From the NCBI GenBank assembly GCA_023206055.1, contig CP065367.1, positions 868,001 through 932,000 of the forward strand: 64,000 nucleotides of DNA, in the 5' to 3' direction. Origin of the DNA: Vibrio cyclitrophicus (GTDB lineage Bacteria; Pseudomonadota; Gammaproteobacteria; Enterobacterales; Vibrionaceae). Position numbers and translations under genes: made by a program. Each line of letters opens with the position of its first letter. Positions within the stretch are counted from its first letter, which is position 1. The notes under the pieces were generated by a model, which was not told the origin of the DNA, did no database searches, and was given only the letters and a program-made list of their open reading frames with translations. Below, in pieces: positions 9,689 to 16,636 of this stretch.

Positions 9689-10882
9689 TTAGTTCTCTTG
9701 TTGGGGATTCTGAATAGTTTTAATCGCGGTTCTCAGTGGCATTCCCGATACAGGAGAGCCGAGATAAGAGCTCACCACTCGCTCGCCGACTTTTAGCTCA
9801 TCGCCAATATAGGCTAAGGTGGCATTTCTAAACACTGGGGTTACGCTACGTATTTCAAGCTTGTTATCTTGATTCATGATCCAAACTTGGTTATCACTTC
9901 GCATCAGTTGATCGGGCAGCACACTCACGTTATCTAATGCCTTTCCCTTAAGGGTGATATCAAGCAAATCATTAATCATCACGCGCGGTTTGCGTCGATT
10001 TTCAGCTAACAGCGCCAATGGGTCGGAAATCCCAACCACCACTGAAACCATGCGAGACTGGCTATCCATGTTTGGTGCAATCGAGATCACTTCACCACTA
10101 CGGGTTTGACCATTCCAATGTGAGCTTGTGATTGAAACAGAGCTGCCTTTGCCACTTTGATTGGCATACTCAAGCCACTGCATGCCCGCTTCTGACAGTT
10201 CAACTGTTAATAGAAAACGGTCAGTAGAGACTAATTGAAGTAAGTCACTGCTAGTCGAAACGCGGCTACCGATATGAACATTGCTTTGGATCACTTGCCC
10301 AGAAAATGGCGCTCTAATCTGAGTACGGGCAAGATCTAAGTCGGCTTTCGCAAGGTTCGCTTTAGCACGGTTTAAGTTCGCTTTTGCTGCTTCAAGCTGT
10401 GGTAAGCGCATCACTAAAGCACGTTCGTTTTCTGTTAGTTTATGACCTGTAAGTTGATACTCTTTCTTGGCAATACTCTGACGACCAAGTTCGAGTTTTA
10501 AATCAGACTCAGCTTCAATCACAGCGGCTTGCATCTCTTGGCGTGTGATCAAATACTCAGCATTATCTAACTCAATTAAACGTTCGTTGTTCTTGATCTG
10601 GCTTCCCGCGACAAGATTTGGCTTGATCGCAATCACTTGGCCCTCAACCTCCGAATATAACGAAATCATCTTATCTGCACTTACAGTCGCGAGCGCATTC
10701 AACTGAATATTAACGGTATTTTTTTCTACAAGGTAGGTATCCACTAATCGCTCAACTTTCACTGGTTTTGCGCGCTGGCTTTTTGGTGTCGATGCCATCA
10801 AATGCCACGCACTGCCACAAGCAAGCGAGAGAACAAGAATGGGTGCAACGACTTTTTTAAGGGTGGGGGTAGTGATTTTCAT
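9689..10882 (-). CDS. RND efflux periplasmic adaptor (membrane fusion protein, HlyD-like)
   Basis: 397 residues with an N-terminal membrane anchor or uncleaved signal (~9-28). The biotinyl-lipoyl half-motifs flank a coiled-coil hairpin: GQVIAIKPNLVAGSQIKNNE near 80-100 and DLARTQIRAPFSGQVIQSN near 180-200. The helical hairpin between them is about 70 residues. Beta-barrel and membrane-proximal domains fill the C-terminal half. Its job is to link the RND permease encoded downstream with the outer-membrane channel encoded upstream. GGATATGG is a usable ribosome site before the ATG. Stop and next start are separated by only five bases. Confidence 0.9.
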   Translation of the reverse strand: MKITTPTLKKVVAPILVLSLACGSAWHLMASTPKSQRAKPVKVERLVDTYLVEKNTVNIQLNALATVSADKMISLYSEVEGQVIAIKPNLVAGSQIKNNERLIELDNAEYLITRQEMQAAVIEAESDLKLELGRQSIAKKEYQLTGHKLTENERALVMRLPQLEAAKANLNRAKANLAKADLDLARTQIRAPFSGQVIQSNVHIGSRVSTSSDLLQLVSTDRFLLTVELSEAGMQWLEYANQSGKGSSVSITSSHWNGQTRSGEVISIAPNMDSQSRMVSVVVGISDPLALLAENRRKPRVMINDLLDITLKGKALDNVSVLPDQLMRSDNQVWIMNQDNKLEIRSVTPVFRNATLAYIGDELKVGERVVSSYLGSPVSGMPLRTAIKTIQNPQQEN

Positions 10883-10902
10883 TAGTCCATATCCTGTTCT
10901 AC

Positions 10903-12336
10903 TTATTGATCGTTTGTTTGGTTATCTACAGTATTTGATTCAAACGTATTCAGATTACCTGCTATCGAACGATGCAGAGCGATACGTAAAGCAAATAGGT
11001 TGCCTTGGCTCTCAACTTTGCTTTGTTGTAAGTCCAGTTCTGATTGCTGTGCGGTTAGCACTTGCAGAAAGTCCACGCTGCCGTTTTGATAGCGAAGCTG
11101 TTTGATTTGTGCTGTTTTTGAAGCCAGTGCTAAGCGCTGTTCAATATTATTTAGCTGAAGGTGTTCGCTTTGCTCTTGGGTTAACGCGGTTTCTACTTCA
11201 CTGACAGCTTCGATGACTTTTTGGGTGTAGTTATTCAAACTCTCATTGAGTACAGCTCGCTGCTCTTCAATCGCAGCATCTCGCGAACCACCGTCAAGAA
11301 TCGGTACTAAAATTGAGCCAGCTAACTTACTTACCCAATCGCTCATCAAGTCTGAAATGTTGGTTGAGCTTGAAAGCAGTGAAGCGGTAATTTGAATTTG
11401 TGGGTAACGATCCGCTTCTGCGACTACAACGCTTTGTTGCTGACTTTGCACCGAAAACCACGCTTGCTTCAAATCAGGTCTTTGATTGAGTAACTGCGCT
11501 GGGACACCAATATTTGGCATCGTTGGTAAGGTTGATAAACGTGGCAAGTCTGTCAGAGCAAAAGAGAGATCGCCAGTGAGTACCTTGAGTTGCAGCTCGA
11601 TCACCTTTAACTCACTTTTAGCCGCCAGTAACTTAGCTTGTTGCGCTTGCTGTAATTGCTGCTGTTGCCAGATATCTTCAATATTGCTTTGTCCATATTG
11701 GTGATGTAGCGTCAGCATATTTAGTTGTTTATCAAGCACGGTTAATTGCTGTGAATACAACTCGAACAACGCGTTAAGAGTGACCGCTTGATACCAGCTC
11801 AATGCAATTTCAGAGCTCAATGTAATCGCTGCGACATCTAGCTCTTGTTGACTCGCAAGGTAGTCAAATTCCGCGGCTTGCTTGGTTGCAGACAGGCGAG
11901 ACCATAAATCAAGCTCATAGCTCGCCATCACGCCAAATTGGAATGCGGTAGCTGAATCTGAAGATTGTGTCGTACGGTCAGCATTGAATGTAGCATCAAG
12001 CGTTGGTGATGAGCTCGCCCCTGCTTGTGTCGCTTTGGTAGCAGATTGCTGTAAACGGTTGATTGCTGCTTGAAAGCTGAAGTTATTACCTAAAGCTTGG
12101 GTGATTAAACGATCCAACTGAGGGGCATTGAATGCTCGCCACCATGCTGCCACCATTTCACTGTGATTAGCTTCATTATGACTATTTTGAATTGTCGTCG
12201 CGGTAAACTGCTGAGGAAGTGACTCCGACAATATAGGTGCAGGATCAGCAGGCATCGACGTAGAAGCACAACCTGCCAATATAGTACTTAAACTCGCAAT
12301 TAGAATGGATGAACGCTGCATAGGTGATGGGCTCAT
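10903..12336 (-). CDS. Outer-membrane efflux lipoprotein (NodT/OprM family)
   Basis: 477 residues with a lipoprotein signal (STILAGCAS, acylated Cys near 23). Two outer-membrane-efflux repeats are visible, each with long Gln-rich helices (QQQQLQQAQQAKLLAAKSELK and a second set near 380-430), and the conserved NQRPDLKQAWFSVQSQQQ segment of this family. It should form the trimeric channel through periplasm and outer membrane for the adaptor and RND pump that follow. It is the first gene of the five-gene operon. The start at 12336 is taken as the longest ATG; a second ATG five codons in (12321) gives an equally good lipoprotein signal. Confidence 0.9.
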   Translation of the reverse strand: MSPSPMQRSSILIASLSTILAGCASTSMPADPAPILSESLPQQFTATTIQNSHNEANHSEMVAAWWRAFNAPQLDRLITQALGNNFSFQAAINRLQQSATKATQAGASSSPTLDATFNADRTTQSSDSATAFQFGVMASYELDLWSRLSATKQAAEFDYLASQQELDVAAITLSSEIALSWYQAVTLNALFELYSQQLTVLDKQLNMLTLHHQYGQSNIEDIWQQQQLQQAQQAKLLAAKSELKVIELQLKVLTGDLSFALTDLPRLSTLPTMPNIGVPAQLLNQRPDLKQAWFSVQSQQQSVVVAEADRYPQIQITASLLSSSTNISDLMSDWVSKLAGSILVPILDGGSRDAAIEEQRAVLNESLNNYTQKVIEAVSEVETALTQEQSEHLQLNNIEQRLALASKTAQIKQLRYQNGSVDFLQVLTAQQSELDLQQSKVESQGNLFALRIALHRSIAGNLNTFESNTVDNQTNDQ

Positions 12337-12399
12337 TGATAAACAGTGCCGCCACTATACGAATCAAGCGTTGATATTATTTGCCAAGCAATCACCAGT

Positions 12400-12447
12400 T
12401 TGTCGCAAATTGTATCAATTTCGCTAAATTGTCGAGGTTTGTATCAA
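12400..12447. promoter_or_regulatory. Candidate response-regulator operator: paired direct repeats
   Basis: Two 19-bp direct repeats lie at 12400-12418 (TTGTCGCAAATTGTATCAA) and 12429-12447 (TTGTCGAGGTTTGTATCAA), 29 bases apart start to start and identical at 15 of 19 positions. Inside each unit the tetramer TTGT recurs exactly 10 bases on, i.e. on one face of the helix. This is the usual layout for dimeric OmpR/PhoB-family regulators. They sit midway between the pump operon start (12336) and the divergent AI-2E-type gene (12510), so could act on both. Assignment to the regulator at 5870-6583 is inference. Confidence 0.55.
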
Positions 12448-12509
12448 AGCCGTTTTTTTACTCAAATTTGTGCAACGATATTAGCTCGTTCTAATCACTG
12501 AGTAACACC

Positions 12510-13547
12510 ATGCCTTTGAGTAAGCCTAACCAATCACACAGCATCAATGTGAGCCAACAAGCCCTAACATGGATAAATATTGCAGCAATAACCATCGTGT
12601 TAACCGCTGTAAAATTTTTTGATGGGGTACTTGCTCCTCTGCTTGTTTCAGTTTTTATCGCGTTTGCTGTCTACCCTATGATTACTTTAGTTAAGCGTGC
12701 GAAAGTCCCACATGTCGCAGCCTCTTTGCTTGTTATGCTGTTTTTCTTGGCAGGGCTTGGCACATTAGGTGGCATATTGGGGAATTCAACCCGTGACATT
12801 TTGGTGAATATCGACAGTTACCAATCAAGCTTGCAAGAAACTCTTCGCAGCATAAACCTTTACGCCGACCGTGCAGGTTTACCTATCGACCTAAGCTTAG
12901 TGAATATTGAGTCATTATTTACGACTACGGAACAATCTATGCTCAATGTGGCCTCCAAAGCTGGCAACACCATGAGTAACTTTATAATTATCGTGGTCAC
13001 GACAGGATTTATTGTCGCAGAAGCGCCCTTTCTTCACAGCAAGCTACACCGCCATATGCGCTCAGAAAAAATGTTAATCAGTATTGATAAGTTTGTGCAC
13101 TCAATGAACCGCTACTTGCTTGCTAAATCTGCGATTAGCTTAGGTAAAGCCTTGCTAGTCGGTGGGATCTTATGGGGCTTTGAAGTTGAGTATTACGTGC
13201 TCATTGCTGTGTTGGTGTTCTTACTTAATTTTATCCCAAACATTGGTCCACTATTGGCAGCTGCACCGCTTACTGTATGTGCGTTACTGCAAACGGGGAT
13301 TAACGAAACCCTGATGATCATGTCGCTCTATTTTGCCATCAACTTTATTGTTGGTAACTTTGTCGAACCGAAACTATTGGGAAGTAAGCTAGGGCTATCG
13401 CCACTAATTGTGTTCTTGTCATTGCTACTCTGGGGCTGGCTATTAGGACCGGTGGGATTGATTCTTTCCGTCCCATTAACAATGGCAGTCAAGATCTGTT
13501 TTGAGAGTTCTAGCAAGTATCAACATATTTCAGAGGTTATGGGGTAA
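12510..13547 (+). CDS. AI-2E family (PerM/YhhT-type) membrane permease
   Basis: 345 residues. Membrane segments lie at ~20-45, 50-60 and 70-92. An extracytoplasmic stretch follows (~95-150), then segments at ~155-175, 210-245, 250-275 and 295-330. The family signature is visible as LNFIPNIGPLLAAAPL followed by FVEPKLLGSKLGLSPLIVFLSLLLWGWLLGPVGLILSVPLT. Members include TqsA (AI-2 export) and several proteins of unknown or Na+/H+ transport function, so the substrate cannot be named. It is divergent from the efflux operon and may share its operator. No nearby terminator was recognised. Confidence 0.85.
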   Translation: MPLSKPNQSHSINVSQQALTWINIAAITIVLTAVKFFDGVLAPLLVSVFIAFAVYPMITLVKRAKVPHVAASLLVMLFFLAGLGTLGGILGNSTRDILVNIDSYQSSLQETLRSINLYADRAGLPIDLSLVNIESLFTTTEQSMLNVASKAGNTMSNFIIIVVTTGFIVAEAPFLHSKLHRHMRSEKMLISIDKFVHSMNRYLLAKSAISLGKALLVGGILWGFEVEYYVLIAVLVFLLNFIPNIGPLLAAAPLTVCALLQTGINETLMIMSLYFAINFIVGNFVEPKLLGSKLGLSPLIVFLSLLLWGWLLGPVGLILSVPLTMAVKICFESSSKYQHISEVMG

Positions 13548-14005
13548 AGGATAGTTAAAGGGAATGACTGAGAGCATTTAAACTTAGCGAAGCCTGAATG
13601 CAGTTTTACGGTCAACTTCGTTTATCTTTAAGCCCAAGACGTTGCAATTAATAGGTAAATCATAATCTCGATACAGTTCGATGAATTTATCTCGGATTAA
13701 TACTATTAAGGGCGGCCAGCATTAGCAGAACATATATGAGTATTTACTCTAACGCACTTTGGGGCATTTTCGAGCTAGAAAATGCCATGTGTTAAATTTC
13801 AGATTGTGACGTTTTTGGACAGAAATGTGTTTCGGAGAACCAAGTATTAGCAAATCACGAATTAGCATAAGTATGGAAAGTCACTAAGCTCACTGTCCTG
13901 TATTATTTTCACACAAATCTGACATTGATGAATGCCATAAGCTATCGATATAAACATCGATATATTGTATTATTACATCCGTATTTATACTTATTAGGAT
14001 TTTCT
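13548..14005. other. Intergenic region with hairpin and repeat relics
   Basis: About 460 bases with no convincing gene. There is a perfect 9-bp hairpin at 13763-13786 (GGCATTTTC / GAAAATGCC), not followed by a T-run. The dispersed GGACAGAAA motif is at 13813-13830. Sequence from 13815 to about 13890 is related to 20793-20868, sharing AGTATGGAAA and the GAATTA block, which points to relics of a dispersed element. Confidence 0.45.
13813..13830. repeat. Dispersed motif TTTTGGACAGAAATGTGT, copy B
   Basis: Same family as 4304-4321 and 20753-20770. Similarity extends rightwards into the 20793-20868 relic. Confidence 0.5.
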
Positions 14006-14209
14006 ATGTTGATTCACGAATTTTCGAATAAGGACGTTACCGCTGAGCATGTAATTTTAGCTCAAGCAATACTAGCAGGGACTGCTCAAGGTGATAAAAG
14101 TAAAGCACAGCGCTTTATGATTTTTGTAAATGAGATTCCCGATGCGCCGACTGTGCAAAGCCTGATTCCATGCTTTAGTCAATTTATGAAGCTCTTTAAA
14201 GCCAGCTGA
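14006..14209 (+). CDS. Small hypothetical protein, 67 residues
   Basis: The best start is the ATG at 14006, preceded by AGGA at a proper distance; the frame is open further upstream to 13925 but that extension is basic and tyrosine-rich and unlike the rest. The product is soluble-looking, with a helical AEHVILAQAILAGTA segment and no signal peptide or recognised motif. It lies in a repeat-bearing stretch between the AI-2E permease and the phosphate cluster. I do not recognise it. Coding is plausible from start context but unproven. Confidence 0.4.
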   Translation: MLIHEFSNKDVTAEHVILAQAILAGTAQGDKSKAQRFMIFVNEIPDAPTVQSLIPCFSQFMKLFKAS

Positions 14210-14555
14210 CATTCAGAATACGTTACACAGGGATGTGTAATTAAGATCACCAATTCCCCCCTAACCACTACCTACTTTTAAACTCTATCTGACCTTATAC
14301 TCGCTCTCTATCTAGCCATTGTTGTCGGAGGACAATAGCGTTTGATCAATTTTAAAAACGTTTCCGGACAAAAGTGAGTTATGAATCCCCGCTGACTGTT
14401 ATAACTAGGATAACTACTGCTACGAAAAATAGTTTCAATCACTTCCAAACTAATTGTTAGTTTTATTAATCCTCTACAAATGAATTAGGGTTTGCTTATA
14501 GTTTCACCAACAACACATTCAAAGAAGAGAAACAGTATTTTAAGTTGATTTCATA
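14210..14555. other. Intergenic spacer before the phosphate cluster
   Basis: No gene seen. It carries the dispersed motif TTCCGGACAAAAGTGAGT at 14362-14379. It ends at the candidate Pho box for the following operon. Confidence 0.4.
14362..14379. repeat. Dispersed GGACA motif, copy C (divergent)
   Basis: TTCCGGACAAAAGTGAGT differs from the commoner TTTTGGACA form at several bases; assignment to the family is weaker than for the other copies. Confidence 0.35.
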
Positions 14556-14573
14556 TCTTCATAAATTTGACAC
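14556..14573 (+). promoter_or_regulatory. Candidate Pho box upstream of the phosphate-type cluster
   Basis: TCTTCATAAATTTGACAC matches the enterobacterial Pho-box consensus CTGTCATAWAWCTGTCAY at 13 of 18 positions, including both half-site cores. It lies 45 bases before the ATG at 14618. A clear -10 element could not be chosen. Control by PhoB is inferred from this match and from the phosphatase genes downstream. Confidence 0.5.
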
Positions 14574-14617
14574 AATAAACCCTTAGTGTTTTTAGGTTTT
14601 AATTGCTAGGAAGACTA

Positions 14618-15424
14618 ATGAGTAAACAGGCTCAGTTCATTGCTTTAGGATTAGGCTTAACGCTAGGTTGCTCTATTTTGTTTTTAAATTTGGTCTCTTC
14701 ATCTCACCATATAGGGACAGTTGATTTTGCTATGCCAAATGAACAGATTTGCGATGTCGTTGATTCAACCGGCGACAAGGTATTTCACATCTACGTCCCC
14801 ATGATGAGTGATCTTGATAAATTTAATGACATATTCTGTCAGTCCCTTCTCGCCAAAAGCCACTACGCACAAGTACGATCTCATCTCACTCCTCGATCTC
14901 AATTAAAAGCAATCCATTTAACCAGCGACCCGCTCACTCTCGTCCTGTCTAGACATTATTTTTTACAGAGTATTCTCCCAGGATATGCTGATTTTTATCA
15001 TGAAATCGTTGAGCTACCAAAGTATAAAGTGTATTGGGTGTCAACTTCACCAGTGAATAAAGACACATTTACCACAGCAAAAATAGCCTTACTGGATGAC
15101 CAAAGAAGTCAGTCTGGTTATATGGCGCCGCTTAAATATCTCAATAACCACAGCCTGAATATTTCTCAATTGAATATTCAATACTTCAAGAATCGTGATT
15201 CGATGTTGAACGCTTTCAAACAACACTCTGTCGATTTATTACCGCTGACGTCATTCGAATTACCCAAGCTCAATCAGACATCCTATGAGTCCATATTGAT
15301 TGATGACCAGTTGGAACTTGGTTCTTGGTTTTTACACAATTCGGTATCAGACCCTACCGCCGACAAAATCAGAACATTTCTCAGTTCGTTTTTACGAGCA
15401 AATTCAGGGATTCCAAATGAATAA
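14618..15424 (+). CDS. Periplasmic substrate-binding-like protein (PhnD/type 2 fold), membrane-anchored
   Basis: 268 residues. An N-terminal hydrophobic segment (~7-27, FIALGLGLTLGCSILFLNLV) exports or anchors it. The rest resembles type 2 periplasmic binding proteins of the PhnD/phosphonate kind: a central KIALLDDQRSQSGYMAP strand-loop matches the usual ligand loop with SxSGY, and a hinge DLLPLTSFEL follows. The ATG at 14618 is chosen for its AGGAAG ribosome site; a TTG at 14603 is less likely. Its last 8 bases overlap the start of the next gene, so the two products are made together. No ABC permease or ATPase is present, which favours a sensing role. Ligand identity, perhaps a phosphorus compound, is inferred from context only. 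Confidence 0.6.
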   Translation: MSKQAQFIALGLGLTLGCSILFLNLVSSSHHIGTVDFAMPNEQICDVVDSTGDKVFHIYVPMMSDLDKFNDIFCQSLLAKSHYAQVRSHLTPRSQLKAIHLTSDPLTLVLSRHYFLQSILPGYADFYHEIVELPKYKVYWVSTSPVNKDTFTTAKIALLDDQRSQSGYMAPLKYLNNHSLNISQLNIQYFKNRDSMLNAFKQHSVDLLPLTSFELPKLNQTSYESILIDDQLELGSWFLHNSVSDPTADKIRTFLSSFLRANSGIPNE

Positions 15425-16481
15425 CACGGTCAGGTTCGTTGCTAGTGTGATCGCTTTCGCTACGCTAAACATATTGATGGGGATACTGTTAACCTTCAAC
15501 TCTAAAGCGTATATAGAAAAACAGATCTCGGAACAGTTGAGTGAGGTATTGAATACGATTGATCAGTATTCCGTTTCCTATGAATCGATAGAACAAATGC
15601 TCACTCATTTTGAGAACGTATGGACAGCTTCATCGACTCGCGTTGATCACTCAGCGACTCTATTTCCAGTGATATCGTCGAGTACAGTTGACGTTGCCAC
15701 GATAAATTATCCCGCTATTCAGCAGGCCAGTGACATTTACCTTAATTTGGACGATAACGTTATTGGTATTTCACTTGAGTACGAGCACCATTACAACCTA
15801 AGTGGAATCGTATTCTATTTGTTTCTCTTTAGCTGCCTGTTGTTGGGCAGTGCTTGGGTCGTTCGCTCCCCAATCCAAGAAAACGATCAAAGTCCAAATG
15901 AAAGCAAGCAAGACAGGCTATTAGAATGTGGCGCTCGTTCAGAAGATATGGTGCGCTTATTAGCGTTTGATAACCTTAAATTACTAAGCGAACTCGAACT
16001 GAAATGGTTTCTTTGGGCTTTTTCAAGAACAGACTGCCTAGATTATGCCTGGCGCGTAGCTAAGGCAGAAGATAGCTTGGAGCTTGATGCAGCAAAACGT
16101 CACATTTACATCCGTGGCTTGGGTATTGAGTTATCAAAAACACCTTTCTTTTATTACTACTGGTATGCAAAACGAAAGTCTCAAGGGCTTTCCGCTTATA
16201 CCAATCCAAGTGTCAATAAACCCGATCGAATTGCAGGGGCAAATTTAGCTGACATTATGATTCAATTCAACGGCGCCGCGAAAACCATTGATGACCTACA
16301 CGGCATTGGGGTTCGTTCCAAAAACTTGGATCTGAATCGGAATAAAGTAAAAGAGCGTTTAGTGAGTGAACTTGGCGAGCTTTCAACAACATATCTTTTT
16401 GAATCTAATAGAGATTCAAAAACGGCACGGTATCAATATCAACTTACGCTATCCTCTGAACACATTCACTTTAGAGCATGA
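15417..16481 (+). CDS. Two-pass inner-membrane protein with a possible cytoplasmic winged-helix domain
   Basis: 354 residues. TM1 is ~6-27, a periplasmic loop of about 100 residues follows, TM2 is ~129-149, and about 205 residues are cytoplasmic. The last 125 residues look like a ToxR/OmpR-type winged helix at low similarity: strand HIYIRGLGIELSKTPFF (229-245), a basic helix NLDLNRNKVKERLVSELG (303-320) and a terminal beta-wing YQYQLTLSSEHIHF. There is no kinase, GGDEF or chemotaxis motif. The ATG at 15417 is inside the end of the binding-protein gene (ATGAATAA overlap), a coupling typical of sensor pairs such as ToxR/ToxS. A membrane regulator reading the binding protein and controlling the phosphatase genes is a reasonable hypothesis, not a demonstrated family assignment. 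Confidence 0.5.
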   Translation: MNNTVRFVASVIAFATLNILMGILLTFNSKAYIEKQISEQLSEVLNTIDQYSVSYESIEQMLTHFENVWTASSTRVDHSATLFPVISSSTVDVATINYPAIQQASDIYLNLDDNVIGISLEYEHHYNLSGIVFYLFLFSCLLLGSAWVVRSPIQENDQSPNESKQDRLLECGARSEDMVRLLAFDNLKLLSELELKWFLWAFSRTDCLDYAWRVAKAEDSLELDAAKRHIYIRGLGIELSKTPFFYYYWYAKRKSQGLSAYTNPSVNKPDRIAGANLADIMIQFNGAAKTIDDLHGIGVRSKNLDLNRNKVKERLVSELGELSTTYLFESNRDSKTARYQYQLTLSSEHIHFRA

Positions 16482-16504
16482 TTTAGATTTTTTTATATCG
16501 ATGG

Positions 16505-16534
16505 AGTTATCTCTTTTCCTACCCAGAGATAACT
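16505..16534 (+). other. Intercistronic hairpin before the pseudo-phosphatase gene
   Basis: A perfect 10-bp stem AGTTATCTCT / AGAGATAACT with a 10-base loop. No T-run follows, so it is more likely an mRNA processing, stability or partial-termination site than a full terminator. Confidence 0.5.
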
Positions 16535-16535
16535 A

Positions 16536-16568
16536 TTTCACAAAAGCGACTTATGGCATTTCTATATT
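16536..16568 (+). promoter_or_regulatory. Candidate internal Pho-type promoter
   Basis: TTTCACAAAAG followed by CGACTTATGGC, then 5 bases, then TATATT. The same layout, with the identical 11-mer TTTCACAAAAG and the same spacing to a TATnnT hexamer, occurs before the PstS-like gene at 55209-55241. It ends 68 bases before the ATG at 16637, so the two phosphatase-family genes may have their own phosphate-responsive promoter. Confidence 0.45.
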
Positions 16569-16636
16569 GATTGCGATTGCGTAATTCGACACACGGATCG
16601 TGCAAGCTTTCAAATTTGATAACAAGGTTAATAGAA

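Noticed and set aside
15300..15424. Overlapping reading frames that might signal a frameshift joining the 14618 and 15417 genes
   Set aside because: The second frame has its own ATG and a membrane segment right after it, and the first ends naturally after a complete binding-protein-like domain. The 8-base overlap is a normal coupling arrangement.
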